Shown piece after piece: positions 1 to 9,855 of a stretch of DNA of 64,000 nucleotides. The stretch lies in assembly GCF_009604385.1 (NCBI RefSeq), contig NZ_WEGJ01000003.1:372001-436000 (forward strand). The letters are read 5' to 3'. The notes under the pieces are model-generated. The model was not told where the DNA came from. It worked only from the letters and a program-made list of their open reading frames with translations, and did not search any database. Each line of letters starts with the position of its first letter. The first letter of the stretch is position 1. The position numbers were made by a program, and so were the translations under genes. Origin of the DNA: Streptomyces smaragdinus. GTDB lineage: Bacteria > Actinomycetota > Actinomycetes > Streptomycetales > Streptomycetaceae.

Positions 1-1
1 G

Positions 2-1792
2 AACGACCAGCAAGCTGCGACTGAGGCCAGCATCGAGGCATGGAGCGTGGAGACGGCTCCCGTCGGGCAGCGCCTTAGCTCAGCGAAGGTGGCAGCCGCT
101 GGCCTGGTCGCCGCTTCCGAAGTACTCCGGGCGACGGACTTACTCCAAGACGCGGTGCGTCTCCTGCCGGAGGTCAGCCCTCGCCGGCTGTCCCGCAGCG
201 ACCAGGAGCACGCACTGGGCAGCCTGGCGGGACTGGCCAGCGAGGCGGCCTCGCTCGTCCTGGCTGATCCGCGTCTGTCCGAGGATGAACGGCCCCGGCG
301 AGCCCTCAGCCTGTTGGAGGCCGGACGCGCGATCCTCATCAGCCAGGCGCTCGACGGTCGCGACGACCTAGCCGAGCTACACCGCAGCCATCCAGATGTC
401 GCCGCACGCTTCGTCGAACTCCGCGATCTACTTGACCAGCCGTGGGAGCCCGGATCGGTATCGAACCCTGAGGGGGATGAGATTCACACGGCTACAGCCA
501 GTCTCGGCATCGGACGAGAGAGACACGAACTCGCCGCACAGTTCACCGCCACTCTCGCCAGGATCAGGACGCTACCCGGCTTTGGCTCGTTCGGCCTTCC
601 ACCGGACGCAGACGAACTGGTCGATGCTGCAGCCTCGGGGCCCGTAGTCGTACTCAACGTCAGCGCCTATGGAAGCCATGCCCTTCTGGTCACGAAGGAT
701 GGGGTCAGCACACTGCCACTCACGGACCTCGACGCGGGCGATGCGGCCATCCGAGCCTCGGCGTTCCACGCAGCCCGGCGTTCGATCCTGTTGTGGGGGG
801 ACCCTGCCCTTGAAGAGCGGGCCGGTGTCAAGATGGAGGTCGTGCTGGCATGGCTGTGGGACGCCGTGGCAGCGCCCGTGCTGGAGGCCCTCGGCTGCCA
901 CAGCCGCCCTTCCGACGAGACAGGAACTTGGACGCGAATCTGGTGGGTTCCGTGCGGGCTGCTCAGTCTGCTCCCAATCCACGCCGCGGGCCACCACTCC
1001 ACTGCTTCCGACGGGAACTGCCCACGCACGGTGATTGATCGCGTGGTTTCCTCCTACGCGCCGTCGCTGCGCACACTCATCCACACGAGGCAGGCAGCCG
1101 ACGCCGCCCCCTCGTGCGCCCCGTTCGACTCGCCGCCTGCTGCCCTCGTGGTTGCGATGCCCACCACACCGGGACTGTCCGGCGCGGGCTACCTGCCTCA
1201 CGTCAGGGAAGAGGTCAGGGTGTTGCGCGGGCACCTTCCGGTCCTGACTGTGCTCGCCGAGCAGGAGGCGGCATTGGACGCCGCCGGAGAGCCGACCAAG
1301 AACTCCGTGCTGACTCAACTGGCGCACCACCCGATCGCTCACTTCAGCTGCCATGGCGTCAGCGACGAGCACCAGCCCTCCCGCAGCCGACTGCTGTTAC
1401 GAGACCATGAGAGCAATCCGCTGACTGCGGCAAGCCTGGCCCCGATCGCCCTCGACCACGCGCAACTCGCCTACCTGTCTGCGTGCAGTACGGCATCGAC
1501 GAAGCCGGCGCATCTACTTGACGAATCAATCCATCTCGCCTCGGCATTCCTGATCGCTGGCTTCCCACACGTCATCAGCACACTGTGGGAGATCGATGAT
1601 CAACTCTCCGTAGATGTGGCTGACGACTTCTACACGCGGCTCCGCACCGCCGAGGGCAAATTCGACGTTAGCCGCGCAGGGTATGCCCTCCATGATGCCG
1701 TTCAGAGAGCCCGCAGGGGAAAGGGAACGGGACAGCCCGACGGCATGCGGAATCCGTTCCGGTGGGCAGCGTATGTCCACATCGGTACCTGA
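2..1792 (+). CDS. TPR-CHAT domain protein, 5' end outside the window
   Basis: The frame is open from the first base, so the true start and the expected N-terminal TPR repeats lie upstream. The C-terminal half is a CHAT (caspase-like) peptidase domain. The usual His is in HFSCHG (codons at about 1340) and the usual Cys in YLSACSTA (about 1471), so the dyad looks intact. The segment before it, with phrases such as LLEAGRAILISQAL, is typical of actinobacterial TPR-CHAT proteins. CHAT proteins are proposed peptidases in signalling, cell death or defence; the substrate here is unknown. It lies left of the terminase genes, inside the prophage if the left attachment site is outside the window. It converges with the next gene. 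Confidence 0.8.
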   Translation, partial: NDQQAATEASIEAWSVETAPVGQRLSSAKVAAAGLVAASEVLRATDLLQDAVRLLPEVSPRRLSRSDQEHALGSLAGLASEAASLVLADPRLSEDERPRRALSLLEAGRAILISQALDGRDDLAELHRSHPDVAARFVELRDLLDQPWEPGSVSNPEGDEIHTATASLGIGRERHELAAQFTATLARIRTLPGFGSFGLPPDADELVDAAASGPVVVLNVSAYGSHALLVTKDGVSTLPLTDLDAGDAAIRASAFHAARRSILLWGDPALEERAGVKMEVVLAWLWDAVAAPVLEALGCHSRPSDETGTWTRIWWVPCGLLSLLPIHAAGHHSTASDGNCPRTVIDRVVSSYAPSLRTLIHTRQAADAAPSCAPFDSPPAALVVAMPTTPGLSGAGYLPHVREEVRVLRGHLPVLTVLAEQEAALDAAGEPTKNSVLTQLAHHPIAHFSCHGVSDEHQPSRSRLLLRDHESNPLTAASLAPIALDHAQLAYLSACSTASTKPAHLLDESIHLASAFLIAGFPHVISTLWEIDDQLSVDVADDFYTRLRTAEGKFDVSRAGYALHDAVQRARRGKGTGQPDGMRNPFRWAAYVHIGT

Positions 1793-1923
1793 GAGAGCGT
1801 CACACAGCAGTGAATTCCGATCTATATGAGCAACGCAGCAACAACCCAGGCGGACAGCTGTGTAGCAGCACGCACCCGCACGCAGGCACCGTGTCCGAAT
1901 GCTCTGACACCCGTAAAGAAGGT

Positions 1924-3090
1924 TCAGTCCTCTTCCGGCTGCGTCAACTGCTCGTCGAACCAAGCCCGCCGTTCCTCGGGGCAGGCTGTGCGGAGTTTAC
2001 TGATCGCCTGGTGAACCTGGTTCGTGCTATAGCCTGACGGCGCCAGGTCGCGCGACAGCAAAACGTTAAGTATGAACGTAATATAGAAGTCGTCCAGCCC
2101 CCAGAAGACCCGTACCGCCTCTTCCTTGACATGTGATTCAGCCGTTGCAGAGGCAAGCAGATCGGCGAGCGACGCCATTTCCTCGCTTCCCTCAGGCGGA
2201 GCACTCCGCAAGCATCCCAGGTTCACATCGGGATTGGGGTGATGAAGGAAGACGTTAATCCAACTAGACCTCAGAAGCATCTTGAGGTAACTCTCGCCGA
2301 GGCGCGACAAGTAGTCAATATGTGACATATAGTCGCCGTCTTGCGGCCACATATACGGTAACGGATCCTGCTCGAAGAAGCGTGCCACGTCGATATTCCA
2401 GGGGACCCGCAACGGCGCCCGGCCCCACATCTCGTCTCCCAAGGGGTCGGCCGGGAGCGTAACCATCTGATCCGCGTCGGGCCTCGACGGTGCCGTCGAG
2501 CGTCCGGCTAGGCCGAGCTTTGAATGGAGTTCCAGGCGTGCGCCACACGCCCGACAAAGGGGAATGATATTCGCTCCAGGATCCGAAAAAGGAATGCGTA
2601 CCTTTCGAGCGGCATATTTAGCAAGGCCGCTACACACGGCGCACTGCAATAGTGCGCATTTCGGACATCGCAATCCGGCGCCATTGTGGATCATTTCCGC
2701 GGCATCGGTGTCGTCCGGATGCCAGTGGACCTCTGCCATATACCTTTCAGTGATCGGAATAGAGAAAGGGGCGACGAAGAAGCTGCACCACGCACACCGC
2801 GTGCTAGACGGCGAAGGGCATTCCGCCTGAGGCCGCTTTCCGAGCTCGATCAGTGCTCCGTCAGATTCGCGGAACAGATAGACGAGGTCACGCCCGAAGT
2901 TTCCTTCCGGGGTCTCCACAATGGTATAGACGTACCCGTCCCGGACCGGTGTCCGACGGAGATATTCGAGCGCGGCTTGTCTGCTGGGTCCTCCGTAGAT
3001 GTGGTAGGTCCACGTGTCTTTGTGCTCGGTCCGCTTGAAGTAGACGGCATCCGAACCCTCACCGCTTCCCCTGCGTCCAACCAACGACAT
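1924..3090 (-). CDS. Unrecognised protein with clustered CxxC zinc-binding motifs
   Basis: A 388-residue protein of no family I recognise. I chose the ATG at 3090 because GGGGGA lies 5 bases upstream; a longer frame to 3174 has no comparable site. The central part carries Cys pairs (CAWC, CPKC, CAVC, CRAC), suggesting one or two structural zinc sites. The IPLCRACGARL stretch faintly recalls the zinc half of HNH nucleases, but no HNH histidine triad can be assigned. Codon use is less GC-biased than in the terminase genes, which fits acquired cargo. It runs against both neighbours, separating the CHAT gene from the late module. Confidence 0.55.
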   Translation of the reverse strand: MSLVGRRGSGEGSDAVYFKRTEHKDTWTYHIYGGPSRQAALEYLRRTPVRDGYVYTIVETPEGNFGRDLVYLFRESDGALIELGKRPQAECPSPSSTRCAWCSFFVAPFSIPITERYMAEVHWHPDDTDAAEMIHNGAGLRCPKCALLQCAVCSGLAKYAARKVRIPFSDPGANIIPLCRACGARLELHSKLGLAGRSTAPSRPDADQMVTLPADPLGDEMWGRAPLRVPWNIDVARFFEQDPLPYMWPQDGDYMSHIDYLSRLGESYLKMLLRSSWINVFLHHPNPDVNLGCLRSAPPEGSEEMASLADLLASATAESHVKEEAVRVFWGLDDFYITFILNVLLSRDLAPSGYSTNQVHQAISKLRTACPEERRAWFDEQLTQPEED

Positions 3091-3343
3091 ACATTCCCCC
3101 GATGCGGAGAGTCCATCCAACACCTCATGCTCCAGCAGCAGATGATGCGCAGTCAACAACCGGCCTCGAACCACGCAATCGCATCCTTACAGACCATGGG
3201 ACACCTTTCGCTGTCAGTGCGTCGGCCGAGTAGCCGAAGCTGACGTGCGGTGGGAAGTTTCCAAGGCCCAGGCTCCTCACGGGAGCGCCTCCGTAGGGGA
3301 ACATGAAGGGGCGTGGGGGCGCACTTGGAAGGACCGCTGCCCC

Positions 3344-3889
3344 GTGGGACGCCCCGACAAGGCCGTCCGTGCCGCTATCGCCCAGCGGCGCGCTGACGCG
3401 ATCGAGCTGCGCCTTGCTGGCGTGGACTGGCTCACCGTTGCCCGCAAGCTCGCCGCTGATCCCGCCATCAACAGCGACCACATTGCCTACCCTCAGGGGT
3501 ACGGCATCGAACGGTTCCGCAACGGCCAGGAACCGCCGGACGACAAGCAGCTGGTCAACACGGCCTGCCGGGATGTCCGCTTCGCCCTGAGGGAGCGCAG
3601 CAGCGAACAGGAGGAGAAGGCCGAGGAGCTGCGGGCCCTGGAGAACCAGCGTCTCGACAAGCTGTTCTTCGTCGCCTACCGCCAAGCCGTCAAGGACGGA
3701 AACCTTCCGGCGATCGATCGTGCGCTGCGCATCATGGAGCGTCGTGCTCGTCTACTCGGCCTCGACCAGCCCGCCCGTACGGAGGTGACCGGCGCCGGCG
3801 GCGCCGCCATCGAGATCACCAATGCGGCACTGGATGAACTCGAAGCTCTCATCAGCATCACCGAAGAGGCCGCCCGTGGCTCCAACTGA
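3344..3889 (+). CDS. Terminase small subunit-like protein
   Basis: About 181 residues from the GTG at 3344, chosen for AAGGA ending 10 bases upstream; the frame also has a weaker GTG at 3245. The N-terminal third (VGRPDKAVRAAI then ELRLAGVDWLTVARKLAAD) looks like the helix-turn-helix DNA-binding segment of phage small terminases. A charged, probably coiled-coil middle follows. Small terminase binds the packaging site and hands DNA to the large subunit. The assignment rests mainly on position directly before, and overlapping, the large terminase gene. No packaging site could be read from the sequence. Confidence 0.7.
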   Translation: MGRPDKAVRAAIAQRRADAIELRLAGVDWLTVARKLAADPAINSDHIAYPQGYGIERFRNGQEPPDDKQLVNTACRDVRFALRERSSEQEEKAEELRALENQRLDKLFFVAYRQAVKDGNLPAIDRALRIMERRARLLGLDQPARTEVTGAGGAAIEITNAALDELEALISITEEAARGSN

Positions 3890-5420
3890 CCGCGAACAGC
3901 AACTGATTGCCGCCTACCAGGCCCAGCCGCCGGCCATACGCCGCACTATGGCCACCCGGGCATCCCTGCGACTGCGAGGCTTCCTCGCCACAGTCGAGCG
4001 CAAGATAGCCATGGACGCCTCGCCCGGTGCCCTTGCCGCCGTCCTCACCGACCGGCGCGAGATGCAGGCCCGACACCTGCACCTCATCGACCAAGCATGG
4101 CTCGACATGGCCGAAGGCCGCGCCGACCGCGTCATGCTCACCATGCCACCCCGACACGGCAAGTCCCGCCGCGCGTCACGCTGGGCGCCCTTGTGGTACC
4201 TGCGGAAGTACCCCGACCGGCGCGTCATGATCGCGTCCTACACGGCATCCCTCGCCGACGAACACGGCCGCTGGATCCGCGATGCTATCGAGACCTGGGG
4301 CGACCAGCTCGGCATCCGCCTGCGACCCGGTTCGAAAGCCGCCAACCGGTTCGACCTTGCCGGACACGACGGCGGCCTGGCTGCTGCGGGCATCGGCGGC
4401 AGCCTCACCGGCAAGGGCGCCACCATCGCGCTCGTGGACGACCCCGTCAAGGACATGGCGGACGCCGACTCCCCGACGATGCGCCGGAAGACCTGGGAGT
4501 GGTGGCAGTCCGTCCTCCAGACCCGTATGGAGCCCGACGGTGCGATCTGCGTGATCCAGACCCGCTGGAACGAAGACGACTTGGCCGGCCGCATCATCGC
4601 CGACGCCGAAGCCAACGAATGGCGGGTCCTGAACCTCCCCGCCCTCGCCGACTCACCGAACGACCCCCTCGGCCGCGCCTCCGGCGAGGCGCTGTGGCCC
4701 GATCGCTTCGACGTAGACCACCACGCCCGCACCCGCCGACGCGTCGGCGAACGCGTCTGGGCGGCCCTCTACCAGCAGCAACCCCGCCCGCCCGAGGGCG
4801 GCGTCTGGCAGCGCGCCTGGATCAAGGACAACCGCTGTTCCGTCGTCGAGTTCGGCGGCCTGGACATGGCCCGGATCGTCGTCGCCGTCGACCCCGCCGG
4901 CGGCGAGTCGGCCGTCGGGGACGAGACCGGCATCATCGGCGCCGCCCGCTCGTACGACGGGCACCTGTACGTCCTCGAAGACCGCTCCGGCGCCATGGGA
5001 GCGAACGACTGGGGCCTCGCCGCCTGCCGCCTCGCCCTGGCCCTCAAGGCCGATGCCATCGTCGTGGAGAAGAACTATGGCGGTGACATGGCCCGCCTCG
5101 TCGTCACCCAAGCCTGGGAACAACTGCGCCGCGAAGGCACAACCGCCGGCCTCCTCATGCCCATGGTCCTCGAGGTCACCGCGAAGCACGGCAAGCGACT
5201 CCGCGCCGAGCCGATCGCCCAGCTCTACGAACAGGGCCTGATCCACCACGTCGGCCAGTTCCCCCAGCTGGAAGAGCAGATGGTCACCTGGATCACCGGC
5301 ATGGACTCCCCGGACCGCATGGACGCCGCCGTGCACGCCCTCACCGAACTCGCCGACCCCAACCAGCTCGCGGCGGCCCAGAGCCCTCTCTCCGACAACC
5401 GACTTGAAGGGCGTCGCTGA
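3876..5420 (+). CDS. Terminase large subunit (packaging ATPase/nuclease)
   Basis: 514 residues from the GTG at 3876, which overlaps the previous stop by 14 bases and has GAAGAGG about 8 bases upstream. Motor domain: Walker A MPPRHGKS near residue 90 and the ALVDDPVKD segment as the likely Walker B region near residue 190. The motif VVAVDPAGG at about residue 332 begins the RNase H-like nuclease domain, with conserved acidic residues. This is the enzyme that cuts concatemeric DNA and pumps it through the portal. The length is normal for Terminase_6-type subunits. It is the strongest single anchor for calling the region a phage late module. Confidence 0.93.
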   Translation: MAPTDREQQLIAAYQAQPPAIRRTMATRASLRLRGFLATVERKIAMDASPGALAAVLTDRREMQARHLHLIDQAWLDMAEGRADRVMLTMPPRHGKSRRASRWAPLWYLRKYPDRRVMIASYTASLADEHGRWIRDAIETWGDQLGIRLRPGSKAANRFDLAGHDGGLAAAGIGGSLTGKGATIALVDDPVKDMADADSPTMRRKTWEWWQSVLQTRMEPDGAICVIQTRWNEDDLAGRIIADAEANEWRVLNLPALADSPNDPLGRASGEALWPDRFDVDHHARTRRRVGERVWAALYQQQPRPPEGGVWQRAWIKDNRCSVVEFGGLDMARIVVAVDPAGGESAVGDETGIIGAARSYDGHLYVLEDRSGAMGANDWGLAACRLALALKADAIVVEKNYGGDMARLVVTQAWEQLRREGTTAGLLMPMVLEVTAKHGKRLRAEPIAQLYEQGLIHHVGQFPQLEEQMVTWITGMDSPDRMDAAVHALTELADPNQLAAAQSPLSDNRLEGRR

Positions 5421-5529
5421 CCACCGAATACGGCCCCAATACGGAAACCGCCCCAGCCATCCGCCCGCTGCTTCGCTCAGGGGTCCTATTCTTATGTTGG
5501 GCGCGGGGCCGGTCTTCCTGGAGGGCAGT

Positions 5530-7353
5530 GTGGGCCTACGCTCGCTGATCATTGACGCCTGGTCGTGGCTGAACTACAAACCAGTCATGGCCGACCCACA
5601 CCGACCCGGGGGTCTGGTCTTCCCAGAGATCACCGGATCGTGGGTTCCCGAGGCAGACATGCGGCGCCTGGCCGCCTACAAGCTCCTCGCCTCCTACGAC
5701 AACAACCAGGCCGGCCAGGTCGCCGCAGTCGCCGGCGACGTAGCGGCCACCGAACGCCGGGAACTCGGCGACCCGACTAAGCTCATCGACACCGCCCTGG
5801 GCTACCTGCTGGGCTCCGAGCAGGCGATCGTCGTACCGGGCGCCGAGCATGCCGAGGAAGAGGACCCGCCCGCCGAAGCCCTCGCTGCAGCCGAGGTGCA
5901 GGGGCGGCTGCGCGAGTGGGCCCGCAAGGAGCTGCTGCCGCTACGCATCCAGCAGGCCGAGCGGTGCGCCGTGCGCTGCGGTGATGGCGTGTACGTGCTC
6001 GCCTGGGACCCAGCCAAGGGGCGGGTGTTGCTGCGCACCTACGATCCCGGCTTCTACTTCCCCGAGTGGGACGAAGGCGAGCTGGACTGGGCCGAGTACC
6101 CGACACGCGTGCACTTCGCGTGGGAGCTGCCCGAGGACCCCCGCAAGGGCATCAAGGCCCGGCTCCGACGCATCACCTACGAACTCGCCCCGATCGGATC
6201 CGTGACGGTCTCGCCCCAGAGCCACGACGCCCACCCCACGCGCGAGACCCTCAACAACAGCAATGGCGCCGCAGTCCTCACCGCCGGGGACACGCTCGAC
6301 GCCAACACAGGCAGGGTGACGCGCACCTACCCCTGGTCACCGGGGCGACCGTCAACCATCACTTGCTACCTCACCGACGCCGAATGGCTGCTGGACGACC
6401 TCAAGGGCAGCCACGATATCTACGACCTCCCGGCGGCCAAGGCGGCGTACCGAGTCCGCTCGGACGGCGAGGTCTTGGACTGCCTTGACCTGATGTGCGA
6501 CTTCATCCCCGTCGTCCACATCCCCAACACAATTCCCGACGGCGGCGAACACTGGGGCAAATCCACCCTCGGCACGGTTCTCCAGCTGCTCGATGAGCTG
6601 GCCGCCACCGACACCGACTCCGCCTCCGCGTCCGCCACCACCGGCACCCCAATCATCGGTCTGGCAGGCGCACGGCTCCCCATCGACCGCTCCACCGGGC
6701 AGCCCCTGCCCGTACGCGTCGAAGCTGGCACCGTGTGGCAGCTGTCGGAGTCCGGCCGCATGGACACCCTCAACACCGCCCCGCAGCTCGCCGAGCTCCG
6801 TGCCCGCACCGACCACCTCCTGGACCGCATCGCCAGCAACTCCCGCCTGACGACAGCGGGCCTCGGCACCCTCGACCCGGCCGCCGTCCCCTCGGGCTAC
6901 GCACTGCAACTCGCGCTCAGCCCGCTGGACTCCCTCGTCGCCTCGATGCGCCTGGCACGCGCCAACAAGTACGAGATCCTGCTGCGGATGGTGCAGCGAC
7001 TGCACCAGGCCGGGCAGGTGTGGCCCGCGGGCGAATCTCTGCCAGCCTCCCTGGCATGGGGACCACACACCCCCACCGACCGGACCGCAGTCCTCGCCGA
7101 CGTAGTGTCCGGGGTGGCGAACGGCGTAATGAGTCTCGAGACCGGGGTACGGATGTTGCAAGATGCTGGCTATCCAATCGAGGACATCGCCAAGGAGATC
7201 AAGCGGATCCAGCAGAGGGCATTCGACGCTGCGGCCCACCTCGCAGATGCCACCGGCGACAACATGGCGGTGCGCGAGTACCTCGGCTTGCCAAAGGCCG
7301 ACGCTGGCATAACGCCCGTACCACTATTCCCAGGGGATCCTGCCTCGGAGTGA
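5530..7353 (+). CDS. Portal protein
   Basis: 608 residues from the GTG at 5530, chosen because GGAGGG lies 4 bases upstream; the open frame continues back to 5404 without a better site. Portals form the dodecameric ring at the capsid vertex through which DNA enters. There is no short signature motif. The call rests on position after the large terminase and before scaffold and capsid, on length, and on resemblance of the N-terminal half (MRRLAAYKLLASYDNNQAGQ, then LIDTALGYLLGSEQ) to portal proteins I know from Streptomyces phages and prophages. It is followed by about 250 bases of lower-GC DNA before the restriction-modification island. Confidence 0.82.
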   Translation: MGLRSLIIDAWSWLNYKPVMADPHRPGGLVFPEITGSWVPEADMRRLAAYKLLASYDNNQAGQVAAVAGDVAATERRELGDPTKLIDTALGYLLGSEQAIVVPGAEHAEEEDPPAEALAAAEVQGRLREWARKELLPLRIQQAERCAVRCGDGVYVLAWDPAKGRVLLRTYDPGFYFPEWDEGELDWAEYPTRVHFAWELPEDPRKGIKARLRRITYELAPIGSVTVSPQSHDAHPTRETLNNSNGAAVLTAGDTLDANTGRVTRTYPWSPGRPSTITCYLTDAEWLLDDLKGSHDIYDLPAAKAAYRVRSDGEVLDCLDLMCDFIPVVHIPNTIPDGGEHWGKSTLGTVLQLLDELAATDTDSASASATTGTPIIGLAGARLPIDRSTGQPLPVRVEAGTVWQLSESGRMDTLNTAPQLAELRARTDHLLDRIASNSRLTTAGLGTLDPAAVPSGYALQLALSPLDSLVASMRLARANKYEILLRMVQRLHQAGQVWPAGESLPASLAWGPHTPTDRTAVLADVVSGVANGVMSLETGVRMLQDAGYPIEDIAKEIKRIQQRAFDAAAHLADATGDNMAVREYLGLPKADAGITPVPLFPGDPASE

Positions 7354-7528
7354 ATGCGACGGAGGTTATCTGGAGATGCCACCGCGAACCGTTCTGCAAT
7401 CTTTCATCAGTCTCACTTCAACGACAGGGCCACGGATACAACTTATTCAAGTCTAAAACCAAACAATCATCGAAGCGACAACAAAAGACGTCAGCGGCGC
7501 AGCAGCCGAGAGGGTGCGCTGTTGCGAA

Positions 7529-7558
7529 TTGAAATTCCAAGCCTCATTGGTATATACT
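7529..7558 (+). promoter_or_regulatory. Putative sigma-70-type promoter for the methyltransferase gene
   Basis: TTGAAA at 7529-7534, an 18-base spacer and TATACT at 7553-7558 form a near-consensus housekeeping promoter about 50 bases before the methyltransferase start. It lies in a locally AT-rich stretch (7354-7609) that otherwise holds no gene. It would let the modification gene be expressed independently of phage late transcription. Confidence 0.6.
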
Positions 7559-7609
7559 CTGACCTGATCCACTTCGCGTGAAGCATTCCTATGGTGCCCG
7601 AGGTTGAAA

Positions 7610-8611
7610 ATGACAGATTCCAGCGCAATCGCGCCGCCGCTTCGGAGCGGCACCGCCGAGGTTCACGAGGGTGATGCATACGACCTCATGGAGAAAATCC
7701 CGGCAGAATCTGTTGACTTGATCATCACTTCCCCTCCCTATTGGGGACTCCGCACTTATGGCCTCGACCACAACGAGGAAATTTTGCGCGAATGGGAGTC
7801 TCAAGGCGGGAGTAAGGAGGAGGCTCCGTCGTACGACTGGTACCGACTCCATGGCGGCTGCCTGGGATTGGAACCACTCCCGGAGTGGTACGTGAGCCAC
7901 CTGGTTGAAATCTTTCAGCGCAGCGCCCCGGCACTGAAGTCGGGCGGTAGCCTGTGGATCAACATTGGAGATACCTACTTTGCTCGCTGGTCAAGCATCC
8001 GAATGGATGGCCGGCAGGGACTCGGCGATAACCCACGGATGCGCCGGAAGACTCCCATGGGAGGCTTCCGGCAAGAAAAGCAGATGCTGCTGATTCCCGC
8101 ACGGTTCGCTATCGCCATGCAAGACAAGCGGTGGATTCTCCGCAATGATGTTATCTGGGAGAAGCAAAATATTCCGCCACGGCCGGAGAAGGATCGGCTG
8201 CGACTGGCACACGAACACTTCTTCCACTTCGTGAAGCGGCCGAAGGAGGGGCGAGCCAAGTACTACTACGACATGGCTGCCGTGGAAGAAGGGGCTCGGG
8301 ACGTCGTTCGCGTGAACGCTGCAGCAGGCTCGGACGGCCATTCGGCGACTTTCCCTGTGAAGCTGATTGAGCCCAGAATCTTGAGTTCATGCCCCCCCGA
8401 CGGTCTCGTGTTGGACCCGTTCTGCGGCACGGGTAGGTCTCTCGCAGTAGCCGTCAAAAATGGTCGCCGCGGCATGGGCTTTGAGATCACATCCAAGTTC
8501 TTCGCGGCCGCACGAGCGAACGCGACTGACGCAGATTTCGCTACCGCAGACACCAATGATGCAGAACTTCCAGCACAAAGAGATATCAACCAGAGTTCGC
8601 AGCTATTCTAG
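7610..8611 (+). CDS. DNA methyltransferase (amino-MTase, TSPPY type) of a type II restriction-modification system
   Basis: 333 residues from the ATG at 7610; CGAGG lies 6 bases upstream. The catalytic motif IV TSPPYWGLR is near residue 44 and the SAM-binding motif I LDPFCGTGRS near residue 266. The order IV before I marks the beta class of N4-cytosine or N6-adenine methyltransferases. It transfers a methyl group to an exocyclic amine and should protect DNA from the convergent NotI-like endonuclease. Motif order alone does not tell m4C from m6A; the partner suggests a GC-rich target. Codon use is less GC-rich than in the flanking capsid genes, which fits acquisition as a cassette. Confidence 0.85.
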   Translation: MTDSSAIAPPLRSGTAEVHEGDAYDLMEKIPAESVDLIITSPPYWGLRTYGLDHNEEILREWESQGGSKEEAPSYDWYRLHGGCLGLEPLPEWYVSHLVEIFQRSAPALKSGGSLWINIGDTYFARWSSIRMDGRQGLGDNPRMRRKTPMGGFRQEKQMLLIPARFAIAMQDKRWILRNDVIWEKQNIPPRPEKDRLRLAHEHFFHFVKRPKEGRAKYYYDMAAVEEGARDVVRVNAAAGSDGHSATFPVKLIEPRILSSCPPDGLVLDPFCGTGRSLAVAVKNGRRGMGFEITSKFFAAARANATDADFATADTNDAELPAQRDINQSSQLF

Positions 8612-8709
8612 ACAAAATCGCTCGCCGGGCGATAAATGGCCGCGCACAATTGAAGTCTCTGAGCTGAATTTCAATCGAGTGATTCAGTCGATGCCTGCGA
8701 CTGAAACAT

Positions 8710-9636
8710 TCAGATGGCGAACAGGTTCTGCTGACCATCTGGCAATTTCTTCTTCTTTCTAACCCTAGCAACGAAGTCGGATCGAAGGGCGGCGCCCTCT
8801 CGACTTGACGTCATAGCTTCCAAATAGTTCGGCAGCGTGGTTCGAACGGATTCAACAAGGCCGATATCAAGTTTACCGCCCAAGTCCACGTTGCCGTCGT
8901 ACTCGAATCCAGCGAAGGTGATGTTCCACGGCACGTCATCGCCGACCGGCGTGAAATTAATCCGGGACCGAAGTTGTTCCAGAATGCTATGCTGCATGAC
9001 AACGTACAAGGGTATGTCGATTTGTGCGAGATATTCTCCTTTTACGGCCACCTGAGTTCCAAGGCGTTTGTACACATTTCCAGTATTCACGCCATAGTCA
9101 ACGGTGTCACGACGCCCTTTGCGTTCAGCTTCCGCGGTAAAATACGCGCGCCAGTTCGCAACGTCATCTGCTTCCCACGCTTCCCACGCTGGGCCAACCC
9201 CACCACCCCGCAGATCGATCGCCTGCGTTTCGATAGCAATGAGGCGAGTCCCGTCCGGGGCGGAAGGGTCATCAGAGAAGGCGACATAATCAATATTAAG
9301 TCTTGGCTTACTCGTTGCCATGACTTCGGAAACTAGCGTCGCTTGATCACTACCGAAATAATCGGCGACTGCCCATTCGACTGGAGGGCCGTCCAGGCGG
9401 TGATCACAGACCGCATACGTCTTCTGTTGACCTTTGTCCCAATTGGCGGCATAGGTAACCGAGCAGTAGCCAAAATGGTACTGCCGGTACTTCTCGCATG
9501 GTCCGCCAGCGAAGGGGCATGCCTTCTCGCTCCGCACCTTGACGGCTTCGGGTGTCACGCTGTCGTGAGGGTATCCAAACGCTTCAACGATGGGGAACAC
9601 AGTGCCCCGCCCGTTCTGACCTCTCCTCTGCACCAT
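8710..9636 (-). CDS. NotI-like restriction endonuclease
   Basis: 308 residues from the ATG at 9636; in-frame GTG codons at 9633 and 9600 are alternative starts, and no strong ribosome site decides between them. The N-terminal FGYPHDSVTPEA and a four-Cys set (CPFAGGPC, GYCSV, AVCDH) match the metal-binding fold of NotI. A PD-(D/E)XK-like core follows: Asp in LNIDYVAFSDD and the Glu/Gln pair in IAIETQAID, the same E-x-Q variation as in NotI. It should cleave an unmethylated, probably GC-rich palindrome. It is convergent with the methyltransferase and antisense to late phage transcription, so it needs its own promoter upstream of 9640. Confidence 0.78.
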   Translation of the reverse strand: MVQRRGQNGRGTVFPIVEAFGYPHDSVTPEAVKVRSEKACPFAGGPCEKYRQYHFGYCSVTYAANWDKGQQKTYAVCDHRLDGPPVEWAVADYFGSDQATLVSEVMATSKPRLNIDYVAFSDDPSAPDGTRLIAIETQAIDLRGGGVGPAWEAWEADDVANWRAYFTAEAERKGRRDTVDYGVNTGNVYKRLGTQVAVKGEYLAQIDIPLYVVMQHSILEQLRSRINFTPVGDDVPWNITFAGFEYDGNVDLGGKLDIGLVESVRTTLPNYLEAMTSSREGAALRSDFVARVRKKKKLPDGQQNLFAI

Positions 9637-9855
9637 CCAGACATGCTATCTGGGCACATCCCATCTCACTGATGTATAGAGCTGGTTCAGGACACATGAC
9701 CGCACGGTCCGTGCCGTCGGCGGACACTCGAGCCTCCCTCAAGCGAGCGCCGGCAGAGGCTGCCTTGGGCAATGGCGATTGACGTGACGGTCGATCCCGC
9801 TGCTTTGGCTACACTCGTGTGCAGCGCGGGGGCGCTGTAGTTGGAGGACTCTCCT

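Noticed and set aside
4097-5086. A 329-codon + strand frame inside the terminase gene
   Set aside because: Arg/Pro/His-rich out-of-frame shadow; the overlapping frame holds Walker and nuclease motifs.
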